Shown in pieces: positions 36,192 through 50,388 of a stretch of 64,000 bases of DNA (position 1 is the first letter of the stretch; the number at the start of each line of letters is the position of its first letter). This stretch comes from Molossus alvarezi. Its lineage: Eukaryota > Chordata > Mammalia > Chiroptera > Molossidae. The stretch spans positions 31,776,986 through 31,840,985 of the forward strand of contig CM073905.1 of assembly GCA_037176705.1 (NCBI GenBank), read 5' to 3'. Both the position numbers and the translations under genes were made by a program. Below the pieces are notes generated by a model. It was given only the letters and a program-made list of their open reading frames with translations, was not told the origin of the DNA and searched no databases.

Positions 36192-36318
36192 TCTCTCCCT
36201 CCCTCCCTCCCTCCCTCCCTCCCTCCCTCCCTCCCTCCCTCCCTCCCTCTCTTTTTCCCTCTCTCCCTCCCTCTCTTTTTCCCTCTCTCCCTCCCTCCCT
36301 CTCTTTTTCCCTCTCTCT
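36192..36318. repeat. 127-nt pure pyrimidine tract, (CCCT)n plus 24-28 nt repeat
   Basis: Uninterrupted C/T on the + strand: about 13 CCCT units, then three copies of a larger unit around CTCTTTTTCCCTCTCTCCCT. It ends at GTATAAC and is followed by purine-rich AGAGAAAGAG. Direct reading; the 107-residue serine/proline-rich frame here is an artefact. Confidence 0.97.
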
Positions 36319-36324
36319 GTATAA

Positions 36325-36506
36325 CAGAGAAAGAGAAACATTGATGTGAGAGAGAAACATCCTCACATTGATCAGTTGCCTCCCATACGTGCCCCAACTA
36401 GGGATCAAACCTGCACCAGGGGTATGTGCCCTCACTGGGAATCGAACCAGCAACCTTTTGGTGCATGGGGTGAAGCCCCATCAAACTGAGCAACCTGGTC
36501 AGGGCG
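36325..36506 (-). mobile_element. Old Ves-related SINE (class C)
   Basis: Antisense: 'gagaaacattgatgtgagag', 'gatcagttgcctcccatacg', 'gggaatcgaaccagcaacc' and head ending 'caacctggtcagggc'. Its tail side merges with the pyrimidine tract, which is on the wrong strand to be a normal SINE GA tract. Confidence 0.75.
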
Positions 36507-36689
36507 GTAATGTCTAATGTTCGATGTGATTCTGTACCTGTTACCCTATTGCTTTCATTCTAAGCACTATTGATTTTAAGATATATCTTCAGTTTATAAC
36601 AGCTTTTGGAGCATAAAGAAACATTAAATAGACCCATCAATTACAAGATGCATCTGGGTTTTAAAAATGAAATAATTGAGGAAATGTGG

Positions 36690-36915
36690 CAGCATGAAAG
36701 TCAGTATATGTTACTAGTTCAATGTTCTGACTGATCAGATATACCTGGGCTTAATCCCAGCTCTGATGTCAGTTAGCTGTGTCACCTTGTCTGGGTGACA
36801 TTCTCACTGTGCCTCAGCTTCTTTATGTATAAAAATTTACATTGCAACATTTATCTCATATAATTATTTCAATAATTAAATGATATACTGGACCTGGTAA
36901 TCAAATATTGTCTAG
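36690..36915 (+). repeat. MIR fragment
   Basis: 'acctgggcttaatcccagct', 'gttagctgtgtcaccttgtc', 'actgtgcctcagcttcttta' and 'aataattaaatgatata' follow MIR order. Confidence 0.65.
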
Positions 36916-38490
36916 TGGTAGTAGTAGTGATTGTAGTAGTAGTTATTGGTAGTATTATTGGAGGAAGGAACCTGGTATCAAACACTAGAGGTTTTCATTG
37001 AAAATACCTGTGTATGTAGTCTAGCTTAAAAAATATGTACAGTTAAGTCTCTTAGCGAATAAATTGTGGAGATAATACTTATTCAATTTTGCTTCTTGAG
37101 TACTTTCATTTTATTGGGTATTCCATATTTCCTATCCTAACCTTAAGGGAGTCACATAGTCTTTAACCCTAGAAAGCAAGGTAATTTATAATCTTAGGAA
37201 AACAGATTGCATTACTTTCAAAATGAATTATTTCACTGTGAGCAAGGAAGATTGTTGTAGAAGTTCATTTTCAAAATAAAACCAGTTGAAACCAGTGAGT
37301 TTTTCAGGCAGTGGTGCTCCAAATTGGCTCTGCCTATTGGGAGATACATTGTGGCCAACAGAATCTATTGGCCACTTCCTAAACCTATCTAACCTGTCAT
37401 GAATTGGGTGAAGGCTTGAATTGTTTCCATCTCCTTGATGGTGTGGAAATTACAGAGGCACAAGCCACATGCAGAATTGCCTGAATCTTGGATAAAGAAT
37501 TGCTACACAGCTCTTTTACTGGTAGGTAGAACTTTGTATAGAAGAATTACATTAAGCTTTCTGGCAGATTTTCTGGTAAAATCTGACATATCTCAGAATA
37601 ATATTAGAGATTACTGTACTTCATCAATTTGAAAATGTATATTTTCTCCCACAATTTTATATTTTTAAAATCAGGGATACTTCTTACAAATGATGACATT
37701 TCATAATTGGCTAGATGGCAGTTATGACATAGTTGTCATTTGCCTGCATGAGAGTGAACTTGGTTAAGGCTGTCTATATTGTTGTCACTTCAATCTAATT
37801 GTGTGCATTTTTGGTTGAGTTCAATTACCATTTAACATGTCTTCAGAAAGATTTCCCTGCGATTTGACATTGAAACACAATGTATTCAAAATGTCATGGA
37901 CATAGAAGCAGGACACAACTTAGTTATGAGGACAGCAAATATTTGTTATTGAAGAAATGACTATAGTTCTTTGTCTTCTTGAAAAGCCATCACCAAGTGC
38001 TTTACCATTCCTACAAAGGAAAATACCTAAAGTAGAATAGGCTCTGCAATGTTTTGTTTTTTTTTTTAACTGAGATCCTTGCTAAGGATTGTCTATCATA
38101 TGCTAAGCAAGAAGTAGTGTACATTAAAACTTGTAAAATGGGCATCAGTGACTTGAAAGAATATCTCTGAGGTGCTCTTGAGAAATACTGCTCACATTCC
38201 CAGCATTCCTGATGACACACACAGAATTGAAGTAATGCAGAAATGTGATTGGATTTTAAGTAATTCAGAAGTGCAAGACGTTTCAGGAATACATCTACCA
38301 ATTAAGTTTGCTTAATATTTTTATGTGGGCAAGAATAATACATAATAAAAACCTGTGTTTTAAGGCAGAAAGCTCTTTTAGTATATATATATAACGTAAA
38401 ACTCTTAAGTGATAAGGAAACATTTTGACAGTTTAATTGCTGATGTTTCTATTTCCAGTGGTGTGTGTCATTTGTGATTATCGATGCAAT
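36916..38490. other. MED13L: Intron 3 leading to exon 4, no recognisable element
   Basis: AT-rich; a GTA/GTAGTA-type triplet patch adjoins at about 36916-36953. No repeat or gene recognised in the 1.6 kb upstream of exon 4. Confidence 0.5.
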
Positions 38491-40384
<1,894 letters not shown>

Positions 40385-40545
40385 GGTAATATTGTTGAAT
40401 AACAGTACATAAATTTTAGGCATACGTTAGAATTCGATACCTGTTTACTTTATTGTATGGTCACCACCAAAAGTCTACTTTCCATCTGTTACCATATGTT
40501 TGACCCCTTTACTCATTTTGCCCTCCCTCCACTCCCCTAATGTTA
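40385..40545 (-). mobile_element. Old L1 3' end fragment, antisense
   Basis: 'attttaggcatacgttagaa', 'atggtcaccaccaaaagtct', 'actttccatctgttaccata' and 'ttttgccctccctccactcc' match the reverse complement of an old L1 3' UTR. Confidence 0.6.
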
Positions 40546-40744
40546 ATAATTTTGAAAAAATATTTTAAACACATTAACAGTTAGAAAAATTTAAACCAAC
40601 GATTGCATTTGAACTGTTGGCATTTGCTATAATAAAACTTTATTAAGTGTAATGACTTTTTCCACTTATATCTGCTGAGTAGTAATAGAGCATCTTGATG
40701 GATGTTGAAAGAGGATCTCAGTGGTTAAGTCAGTTTGGATGGAC

Positions 40745-40950
40745 AGAGTGGCACTGTGGAGAAGGGCATTTAGAATTATAAGATTTGGGATCAGTACCAT
40801 TCGTTACAAATTATTTGCCTTCGGAAAATGTGTTAAGTTTTTCCTGAGCTGGACTTTTGTTTTTTTTGTTATTATTGAATAGCAGTTATTATCTTAGAGG
40901 ATTATAATGAGAATTAAATGAGATGATTTATGTTGCTAGTTTATAATTAA
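40745..40950 (+). repeat. MIR fragment
   Basis: 'gagaagggcatttagaatta' at the head side, and 'gaggattataatgagaatta' with 'aatgagatgattta' at the tail side, fit MIR; the middle is poor. Confidence 0.45.
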
Positions 40951-41464
40951 GTTGAGAAAAAGCAAAAAAAATTTTTCTTTAAGTTTAATTGTTTTTTCTG
41001 TTTACTATTTTTTGTACATATCAGTTTAGTGACCAGTGGAAAGGAAAATTTGCTGCCCAGTACTAAACAGATTGTATTCACAAGTTACTATTTTTAGAAA
41101 TGCTCTTTTTTGATGCCATTAGATACAAATAAAAGAGGATATATTTTAAAGAATAGTATTCTATGTATAAACTATAATATACTAGCATATATTTACTTTT
41201 GTTCAATAGGTTAAAAGTATGATGGACCACATGGAATATATATATTTTTGTCCATGTGGAATATTTTATGTAGCTAGAATAATTCTAATAGTGGGAACAA
41301 ATGAATATATTGATGAATAGGTTTCACCTGTTGGGTTAATAGCATATAATTTTTTGGGCTATAATTTCTCTCTATATTAATAGCAAAGCTAAATCATTTG
41401 CTGGTGGACTTTAGAGTTCTCAGTGTTTGATATGAGATGATGCTCAGGATAATTTTAGGAAAAT

Positions 41465-41470
<6 letters not shown>

Positions 41471-41509
<39 letters not shown>
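41471..41509. repeat. (AC)n microsatellite, about 19 units
   Basis: Perfect AC run of about 39 nt in intron 4. Confidence 0.98.
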
Positions 41510-41512
<3 letters not shown>

Positions 41513-41684
41513 TTTGACCAGGCAGGTCCAAGAAGGTAAAGTAAATTTATTCATGTATATATTTTTTCTCTATAGTGATTTGTTTGGTTATTCATATCCT
41601 TGAGAATATATTAAGTAGGAAGGAAAACTTTGGCTTTGTCCTAAACAGTTATGGCAGTAATATCAAATATAAAAAAATTATGGT

Positions 41685-41942
41685 TGTCCTAGCCAGTTTG
41701 GCACAGCGGTTAGAGCGTTGGCCCATGGACCAAAGAGTTTCTGGGTTGGATTCCAGTCAAGGGCACGTACCTCCATAGTGGTTTGGTCCCCACCCTGGTT
41801 GGGGTTGTGTGGGAGGCAACCAGTTGATGTGTCCCTCTCATGTCGATGTTTCTCTCTCTCCCTGTCTCTTCCTCTCTCTCCCTCCCTCCCACTCTATCTG
41901 AAGATGAGTAGAAAGATATCCTTGGGTGAGGATTAAAAAAAA
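41685..41942 (+). mobile_element. Ves SINE class A
   Basis: Sense copy: 'cctagccagtttggcacagc' head, CT-rich block and 'tatccttgggtgaggatt' with an A tail. First class A SINE downstream of exon 4, in inverted orientation to the copies upstream of that exon. Confidence 0.87.
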
Positions 41943-44123
41943 TATATGTTTCTAAAGTATGTTGAACTTGAAAAAACCTTGAAATATATGCTTAAAAACA
42001 AACCAGTGATTTAGAAATAAATTTTTCCAATCATGGAGTGTCTTTCTTTTAGAGAGGTATTCATTTTCTAATTTATTCCAGTTCCAGCCCACATTTGATT
42101 ACTGCAGAATTTTTCAGTCTATACACTTTTAGTCTTTGAATGCCATTTTTAGCAAAATAATTGATTCCCCTCAATAACAGCTTGCACCGTTGAGTCTTTC
42201 TAGGTATCAGGTGTACAATAGTTGGGTTAATACAAATATTGCTCAACACTAATAACCAACTTGCTAGTGCATTTTAAAAATTAATTAGCTGTCTCTTCTT
42301 CATGGGAAAACCTGCCCTGCTCTTGGTTGCCTCCAAGTTGCCTCATATACTTCCAAATATTCTAATTACCCTTGTATGTCTTCCACACACGTGTACACAC
42401 ACAATTGGAATTGTATTATTTTGACTGCTTTTGTGTTATTTTATGTAGTATTTTCTCGCTCTTAAGCCTAAGGTTCTTTTTTATGTTCTTACTCTACCTA
42501 ATGTACATATTCAAGAAATGCTCTGTCTTTTTGCTTTTAAGAGCAAAAAGTGATTTTTGAGCAACAAGATAAAATATGTTGGTGTAGGAAAATTTTCATG
42601 TTTAAGCACTTTAAAACTTCTCTTTCCTTTTTTCCCTCACCCTCTCCTTTCTCTTCATTGCTCACTTTTCTTCTCATCCTTCTTTTTTCTGTGTTCTCCT
42701 TGTTATAGCCCATTCATGTGTGTTTTATTCCAGAGGTGCAAAGATGACAGGCAGGGAAAGGGTAAGCAGAGTTGTAAACAGATACTTACAGTGGGAAAGG
42801 TAGAGGGAATCATCTCCCAGTTTTCAGGAGAATGTCACTAGTGATCATTTTTTTCTATTTTACTCATAAATTTACTTGGCACAGGTGGGGCTTTTTTTTT
42901 TTGCCACTTCTCTGTTAACAAAAGCTAGCCGATGGGCAGTCCATAAAATAATATTAATGGGACAATTTGGATTTATCTAATCATGCGTTATAGTTTTATA
43001 GCTTCTTTTTATCCATAGGTGTATAAGATATGTAGTCATTTTCTGCTAGTTTATCTGATGGAAGATATATCAAAAGTGCTATGTATTTTGTCACTTGAAT
43101 ATACTTGAGAATTGTGTGAAAAGTGAGAAGAGAGTCTTAGCATCAACATTTACAGGACGGGTAGAAAAGAGGAATATATAAAGGAGGCTAAGAAAGGTCA
43201 ATGAGAGATGAGAACCAGGAGAATTGGTGTCACCAAAACCAGAGTTTTTATTAAAGTTTCAAGATTAATCAGTTCTGTCTGCCATGGAGGTCATATAAAA
43301 TCCATACTAAGAAGACTAGTAGATTAGACAGCTATGTAGACATGGTGAACACAACAAGCAGTTTCAGTGGATTGGTGAATTTCAGATGGTAGTTGAGTTT
43401 TCAGTGGGAGTGAAAATGAAGACACAATGTAGAGTTCTTGCTATATTTATTACAAATAGCTGCAAAATGAAAACTGTTGCATCTTGGAAGGGAGGAGACA
43501 AACATTTAAAAGAGCCTATGATAAAACTAAATGATACTGTCTGTAGTTTTTAAGTGTGTTTTATATACCAGTCACTCTGCTTTGTATTTGGACAAACGTG
43601 CATAGAAGAGAATGTTAAATTGAAAGACCCGTTCAGCCAGAGGTGATCGATAGTTAAACAACTGCTTTCCATGTAGTTTTGTAACTTTTTTCTTTCTAAT
43701 TTTTTTTTCTTAACCAGAAAGAGGTTATCACCATTATATTTTCTATTTTATTTGTTCTGTTAGTGGTCTAAAAAGTATACAATAAAAACTTACATTCCTA
43801 AGTATCAGTATTTTTTTATATTTTAAAATAAAATGTTTTAAGGATATATTGTGTTTTCAAAAAGGATTTTAAACACCTTACAGTAAGAGGTATACCTTGT
43901 TTTTTAAATCTACTACAGAGGTTGGGTGAGTGTCATTGTATTTCCTTCAAGAAGACTAAAACTAAGCTGGAAACAAAGCTCTCTTTGTTCACTAGACCTT
44001 ATATCCAGAAGCATGAATAATCCTCCGTTAACTATTTATTAGACCTTGTGGGACTTATGGAATCACTCTAGATTTTTTTTTTTGCATTTATTGTTTTTCC
44101 CTAAAAGGTCTTATATTTTGTTT
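41943..44123. other. MED13L: Intron 4, no recognisable element
   Basis: AT-rich; a pyrimidine-rich but imperfect patch lies at about 42605-42705. No repeat or gene named. Confidence 0.45.
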
Positions 44124-44124
44124 T

Positions 44125-44125
<1 letters not shown>

Positions 44126-44176
<51 letters not shown>
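44126..44176. repeat. Compound (CT)n(TG)n microsatellite
   Basis: About seven CT units run directly into about 19 TG units. Confidence 0.97.
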
Positions 44177-44177
<1 letters not shown>

Positions 44178-44241
44178 ACGCATTAAAATGTGTATGTATC
44201 TTCTTTCTTGTTCTACCACCAGGAGCATATTGTCTTTGTTT

Positions 44242-44421
44242 GTTTTTTTTTTAAATCCTCACCCAAAGATATTTTTCCATTGATTTTCAGATAGAGTAGG
44301 AAGAGGGGAGAGAGGGAGAGAGAGAGAGAAACATTGATGTACATGACCTTGAACAGAATCGAACTCGAGACTCTTCAGTCCATGGGCCAGTGCTCCAACT
44401 GCTGAGCCAAACTGGCCAGGG
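44242..44421 (-). mobile_element. Ves SINE class A with internal deletion
   Basis: Antisense: 'aatcctcacccaaagatatt', GA tract, then 'gaaacattgatgtacatgac' where about 60 bp of the middle is missing, and head ending 'aaactggccagggc'. Confidence 0.82.
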
Positions 44422-44519
44422 CATATTTGGTTTCATTGTAGGCAGAAAATACCTCCTTTATTTACCAATCCAAGGGATTTGATATCACTCTCCTAAAGGG
44501 TATGGAAGGCTAAAGAACA

Positions 44520-44614
44520 TGTCTGGAGAGAGGGATTATGTTAACTTCAAAAATTAAATAAATTTCACTTTGCTGTATGCCTGAAACTCATATTGTACGT
44601 CAGCTGTAATTGAA
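44520..44614 (+). mobile_element. L1 3' terminal fragment
   Basis: 'ttgctgtatgcctgaaactc', 'atattgtacgtcagctgtaa' and 'ttgaaaaataaaaa' match the last bases of an old L1 3' UTR in sense orientation. Confidence 0.5.
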
Positions 44615-44725
44615 AAATAAAAAAATTTTTTTTTTGGTTTGGTACATGCCCCTACCAGGAACCAAACCCAGGACTCTCTGGTCCACAGGCCAGTGCTCCA
44701 ACCGCTGAGCCAAACTGACCAGGGC
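44615..44725 (-). mobile_element. Short head-only Ves SINE (class D)
   Basis: T-rich tail then 'ggtacatgcccctaccagga', 'accaaacccaggactctctg' and head ending 'aaactgaccagggc'. It was inserted into the A-rich end of the L1 fragment beside it; an approximate duplication (AAATAAAATTTTT-like) flanks it. Confidence 0.83.
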
Positions 44726-45392
44726 AAGAAATAAAATTTTTATATAAGTCATCTATAAAACAAAATATAGAATTATTTCATTAAAATAAAAACATTCTTT
44801 TTGTCATTCTTATCTTAAAAGATGATTCTTTAAAATATTATGTTTTATCAGTTTTACCTGAGTTTTTTCTCAGTATTATTATTTTGATTGGTTTGTTCAA
44901 GTTTTACGGTTGAGCAGTTGGACTCTTTATGATGGTAATTTTATTTAAAATATTTTCTAGTAGAAAGCATACACTACCCTGTCGGGCTTTGTTCCCCATT
45001 GTTGGCCTATGAATTTCAACTCTTGTGAGTATAAATAGCCTCAACACATTCTGAGATCTTAGCATGCCTCATAGGAAGAAGGAGGCCTTTCTAATGTTCC
45101 CTCTAGGCAGTTAATATCGTTGGACAATATTGGAAGGATTATGATGTACTACTGAAAGTGACCAGTATCGTTTACAGAGTGTTATCTGGTATTGAGAATG
45201 TAAGAAAACAAAGAATCGTCTAGTGTCTAGTATGTATAATTGAAGACAATTGGCTAAAGTATTTTTCTGTGAGCTGACATTAAAAATAAAAGATTGTGTT
45301 GAAGGTAAGTTTCAATGAAAGAGAAAATTGCACTATTAGTTGAAGTATTGTGAGTTTTGTTACAGTGGTCTTAAAGTATTATTATCAATTTC

Positions 45393-45611
45393 GCCTGGCC
45401 AGTGTGGCTCAGTGGTTGAGCGTCGACCCATGCACCAGGATGTCGCCAGTTCGATTCCAGGTCAGGGCACATGCCCAGGTTGTGGGCCCGATCCCCAGTG
45501 GGGGGCATGCAGGAGGCAGCCAATTGATGTTCTCTCTCATCGATGTTTCTAGCTCTCTCTCCCTCTCCCTTCCTCTCTCTCTCAAATGAATAAAGAAAAA
45601 AAATTTTTAAA
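45393..45611 (+). mobile_element. Ves SINE class B with perfect 21-bp duplication
   Basis: Sense copy: 'gcctggccagtgtggctcag', B-box region AGTTCGATTCCAGG, 'atgcaggaggcagccaattg', CT tract, then a '...aatgaataaagaaaaaaaa' tail. Identical 21-bp sequences lie at 45372-45392 and 45612-45632, so it is a recent insertion. Confidence 0.95.
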
Positions 45612-45632
45612 TAAAGTATTATTATCAATTTC

Positions 45633-47592
45633 AGTGTGGCATGCCTCCTCCCCGCCTTTGTTTCTTATTTTTAATGTCAAAATGTAGAAATTAAGCTTTA
45701 TATCAAAGTATGGTTCCCATCTCTGAAATAAATAACTTTCTTCTGCTAATGGCTTGTTGAACCCTTGAATAAGTAATATTTCTAGGCCTTAATGTCTCTA
45801 CTGAAAAGAAATGTCACTCACACTCAACTAGAGTTTCTAAGGGACAAAACAAGACATGTGGTATCCCTTAAAAATTCAGGATGTGAAAATAGAAAAATGG
45901 GATTACATGTTTTTACTCTTCAACTTTATCTCTGGAGCCTTTCTTTTACCCAATCTCTAAAAATTTAGGACACACAAATTTGGAACACACAATTATGATC
46001 AGGTATTAAATTGAATATTTATTGTCTTACGTTATTCCTTGATCATTTTAATCATGTTTTGTGATTTCAACAAGGTAAGTTAATAAAGGATGCTATAGGC
46101 AAGGCCTCCCTCCCCCACTCCCTCATTCCTTAGAAGCACACGGTGCTAAACACACCAAGTGAAAACTCAATAAAATACTTGTTTGTACATTTCAAACCAG
46201 AAAACTTTTCATTTGAGGGATAGCACTTGTACATTTAATCATGGCTCAGTGTTTGTTCTATAGCTGCGATAGGGCAAAGAATTCTGTATTTGTTCTTTAT
46301 TTTCTGTAAACTAAGCTTTCCAAGTTTCAGAGCTCTTTTAATTCTTCTGAGTACATCATGGAGAAGCCTTCAGTTGGGACATTGGCAGCTTGTATTTCTG
46401 ATCTCTTTTAAGGAATAATGCAATATATCCTGTAACTCCTTGAACAAATCATGTATTTTCAGAAACAGCTGAAGTTACTGAGGAGCCAGCCAACTTGGAG
46501 CTGCGGCTAGGGTGACACTAGGTAGGATAAGGCAGATGAGCAGATAGAAGGATTTAGGGTTGTAAATCTTGCATTCAGGAATTAGAACTTTTTGTACATG
46601 TCACTTTTTCAGGAAAGTGATGCAATACACGTTATTACAAGGATTACTGTTAAGCCAGAATCTACCACTCAACAGACTGCTGCTTTGGAAATGAATGGCA
46701 GAAATTTAGGGCTTTATTCTTACTTCTATTCTAGTCATGCTCTTTGTGTACATAGTCACACTAGTCTACTTGCTATATCCTATGTTTCTGTTCTGTGTTT
46801 TTTTCTAAACCGAATAGGAATAATATTAATATAGGTAATAATAATTATGTCCACTTTATATAGGCTGTTTTGAAGATTAAATGAGATAATTCGTGTAATG
46901 GATAAATGGATGACTAGACAAACAAATCATTTAAAGCCTGTTCCACAAATTTCTTTCTAGGTTGTCATGACACTCTATACTATTCAGTATATTATGAATG
47001 AAACTGATCAACTTTTCAAAATTAAGTGATAATGCAGGAAGAGCATTGTGAATAGTTTTATTTTTTCTCCTTCAGATCATTTGATATTGTATATATATTA
47101 AAATATTATATTTTATATAAACTATTTATTAATAGCTGATACACAAAATTCATCCATTTTTATACCAGGTATTTTCATAAGTTTGATTTTGGTCTCCAAT
47201 ACATATGTTATGAAGAGGTTTCTTTGATGTAAGATTCACTACAAGTGTGGTAGTCTAAGTTTGCTATTTCACATGTAAAGGAGAGTTCTAAGTAGTATTA
47301 GACGAAGTATCTGTAGTAGTAAGATGAGGTAGCTACTCTGGGTAATAAAAGACGGCATAGGTGACAGTGACCCAGCATTCACATTTGTCAGATGAAAAAT
47401 GGAAGCTGCTTACAGACCACCAACACTTCCAGAATTTTCTTTTAGCTTCATAAACACATTTATTGCTCTAGAGCTTGAAGCAAGAATGATCTAGATAAGA
47501 CTGTTTGACATTGAATGAAAAATAATAGTAAAAATAAGTGGAAGGTTGAAGGTAAAATACATTGTCATCTATATTTTTGTTTTACTGACATT
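45633..47592. other. MED13L: Intron 4, no recognisable element
   Basis: AT-rich; a MIR-tail-like patch near 46835-46900 ('gaagattaaatgagataatt'). No gene. Confidence 0.45.
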
Positions 47593-47607
47593 AAAAGTTG
47601 CTAATTG

Positions 47608-47861
47608 GCCCTGGCCGGTTTGGCTCAGCGGTTAGAGCATCGGCCTGCGGTCCTGAGAGACCCGGGTTCGGTTCCCGCTAAGGGCACGTACCTCGGTTGC
47701 AGTTTGTCCTCGGCCCTGGTCGGTCGTGTGGGTGGCAGCCACTCGATGTGTCCCTTTAATATCCATGTTTTTCTCTCTCTCTCTGTTCCTCTCTCTCCCT
47801 CTCACTCTACCTGAACAAAAAATGGAAAAATGTCCTCGGGTGAGGATAAAAAAAAAAAAAA
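47608..47861 (+). mobile_element. Ves SINE class A, well preserved
   Basis: Sense copy with intact A-box region (GGCTCAGCGGTTAGAGC) and B-box region (GGGTTCGGTTCCCGC), many retained CpGs and 'gtcctcgggtgaggat' followed by an A tail. A perfect 15-bp duplication AAAAGTTGCTAATTG is at 47593-47607 and 47862-47876. Confidence 0.95.
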
Positions 47862-47930
47862 AAAAGTTGCTAATTGTTTAGATGTGTCCATTTATTCTTT
47901 TGTCCTTAGTTTAATAAAAAATACTAAAAT

Positions 47931-48154
47931 GGCCTGGCCAGTGTGGCTCAGTGGTTGAGCATCGACCCATGCACCAAGAGGTTGCCTGCCGGTTCGATTC
48001 CTGGTCAGGGCACATGCCCAGATTGTGGGCTAAATCCCCAGTGGGGGGCATGCAGGAGGCGGCCTGTTGATGTTCTGTCTCATCCATGTTTCTATCTCTC
48101 TCTCCCTCTCCCTTCCTCTGTCTCTAAAATCAATAAAGAAAAAAAAAAAAAAAG
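47931..48154 (+). mobile_element. Ves SINE class B
   Basis: Sense copy 70 bp after the class A copy: 'ggcctggccagtgtggctca', 'cggttcgattcctgg', 'atgcaggaggcggcctgttg', CT tract and 'aaaatcaataaag' followed by an A tail. Confidence 0.9.
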
Positions 48155-48780
48155 CAAAACAACTAAGATGTTTTCTTGGAAGGAATTTAATTTAATACTG
48201 TTCATTTACTTTTTAAAGCTTTCATTCTGCTTTTTTTGAAGAGTGTGTTCATGAATCATCCCAAATATTAAAAAAAAAACTAGAGCATACTTTTCTGATT
48301 ACAAAGGATTGATATATTTATTAGAAATTGGTAAATGCTTAAAACCACATAGAATTATGAGATGGTATAATTTGATCCTAACACATAGATATGTCCTTTA
48401 TTTGAACACAAGAGTGTATATGACGTCTCTCTTTATCCTTTATGTATTCCTGTCATCTATCCCTCCATAGTGCTTGATAATGAGTTAGTGAAATCTTTAA
48501 AATTTAGCTTTTTGAAATAACGTTATTCCTAGATACACTGGAAAAGAACAACTTCAATGTAAGTATAATTTACGAAAAGGTAAAATTGGGACTCTGATGC
48601 AAATATAAAATGAACAAATGCTAAACATTTTAATCTACTCATTAATTAGTGAAGGAACAGGTGAGATGTTGAAACCAGGTCAGAGAACATTTTATAGAAA
48701 ATTAGTAAGTGTTAATATACCTACAATGTAGGTAGTATCTGTTTGAACAAATAGATTGAAAGAATAAAATTTATTTTATT

Positions 48781-48988
48781 ATTTAAATTGATTTTAGAGA
48801 GAGGGAGGGAGAGAGGGAGAAAGAAACATCAATGTGAGAGAAAAACATCAATTGGCTGCCTCCCGCACTTGCTCTGACTGGGGATCGAACCCACAACCTG
48901 GGTATGTGCCCTGACTGGGAATCAAACCTGCCACCTTTTGGTGTATGGAGCACCTCTCCAACTAACTAAGCCACACCAGTCAAAGCAG
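48781..48988 (-). mobile_element. Old Ves-related SINE (class C)
   Basis: Antisense: 'aaattgattttagagagagg', 'caattggctgcctcccgcac', 'gggaatcaaacctgccacc' and head ending 'acaccagtcaaagc'. A 12-bp duplication ATTTATTTTATT lies at 48769-48780 and 48989-49000. Confidence 0.8.
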
Positions 48989-49268
48989 ATTTATTTTATT
49001 CTTAAATAACCACAGTTGCTTATTATTAGGACATATATGCCTGTTGGGCACTGTACAACTTCTCAAACCTTGGAATCAGATTGGACACCTCTGCTCTTTA
49101 TTTCCTATCCATATTGATTTTACTCTATGTTGTAGTCACCACTGAAAATCTGGTTTCACAAAGATTTGTCTTTATTGCAGGTAATGTAGTACAGTTTAAT
49201 GTTGAAACTGGGTACTACTTTGAGCTAGTAGTTTGCATAGTCTCTGACAAATGTTGGTTTGTTTACTG

Positions 49269-49281
49269 CCCCCCCCCCCCC
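49269..49281. repeat. Poly-C run
   Basis: A run of about 12 C; similar runs occur near 29630, 35259, 39600 and 59816. Confidence 0.95.
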
Positions 49282-49862
49282 GAATAAAAATATCCCACCA
49301 TACCCCTGTGCATTTGCTGTAGTGTTCTGGGGTGGTGTGGTCACCGTGGGTAATGGAGGCAGTAGTAATCCGTGGATGGGCATTTCCCCTGTATGGTACT
49401 GAAAGGAAAAGTTGTCTTTCTTATTGCAAAGATTTGAGTAAAAAGTTTTTACAAGTACTCCAGAGAGCTTCTAATTAGCTTAATTAGCTTAAAATTAAAT
49501 TTCTCTCCTTCAACAGCCTGCTGGATGGTGGTGGTGTTATTGATGTCCTGGTAGACTTTCTCTACTCTGTGTTTATCCAAACCCTGCCAAGTATATAGGC
49601 TATTCTGATAGGCCAGTTAATCATGCCATTCTAATGTATTAGAGCTGTAGTATAGCGGATTCTCAAACTTTTTGGTCACAAAACACCTATAAACACTATT
49701 GAGAACTCAAGGGAGCTTTTATTTAAGTGGGTTAAACTTGTCAATATTTACTCCTAAGAATTAAAACAGAGAAAACTAAAAATATAACAACAATAAATGC
49801 ATTTTATGTTAACACAGCCCATTTTTAACTAAAATAACAATTCTCTAAAAGAAAAAAGTACT

Positions 49863-50087
49863 GTCTAGCCAGTGTGGCTCAGTGGATTGAGTGTGTTCCC
49901 ATGGACTGAGAGGTCCAGGTTTGATTCCTGGTCAGGGCACATGCCTGGGTTGTGGGCTCGATCCCCAGTAGGGGGCGTGCAGGAGGCAGCAGATGGATGT
50001 TTCTCTCTTGCATTGATGTTTCTATCTTTCCCTTTCTCTCTCTCTAAAAAATCAATAAAAGTATATTTTAAAAAAAAGAAAAAACAT
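49863..50087 (+). mobile_element. Ves SINE class B, diverged
   Basis: Sense copy: 'ctagccagtgtggctcagtg', 'aggtttgattcctggtcagg', 'atccccagtagggggcgtgc', CT tract and 'aatcaataaaa' with an A-rich tail. Confidence 0.85.
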
Positions 50088-50388
50088 TTAGTCTGAAGAG
50101 TAACAGTTTTCTCTAATCTCTTTAATGTCTCAAGGGAGAACAGCTATATCTCATATTTGCTTCTGTATGTAGTCTGTTGTGACATCACACATCATGTAGC
50201 CTCTGGAACACTCCACTGTGCACTTGGGGAAAATTAGATGAAAAAGATAAATAATTTCTTCATGTTATTCTGAAAATAGTTTTGACCTGCCTGCGCTGAG
50301 TGGACCTTTTCATTCTTAATGCTTACAAAAAATTTCAACATAGATGTGGTCCGTCTGCATTCTGCTCTTTGGCAAGGGGAAATAAACT

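Noticed and set aside
36026..36349. Ser/Pro-rich and Arg/Glu/Gly-rich frames over the pyrimidine tract
   Set aside because: Pure translation of (CCCT)n on one strand and (AGGG)n on the other.
47608..47690. Possible tRNA gene from intact A and B boxes
   Set aside because: The head is the promoter part of a Ves SINE, without a proper cloverleaf and CCA-end context; the same applies to other SINE heads.
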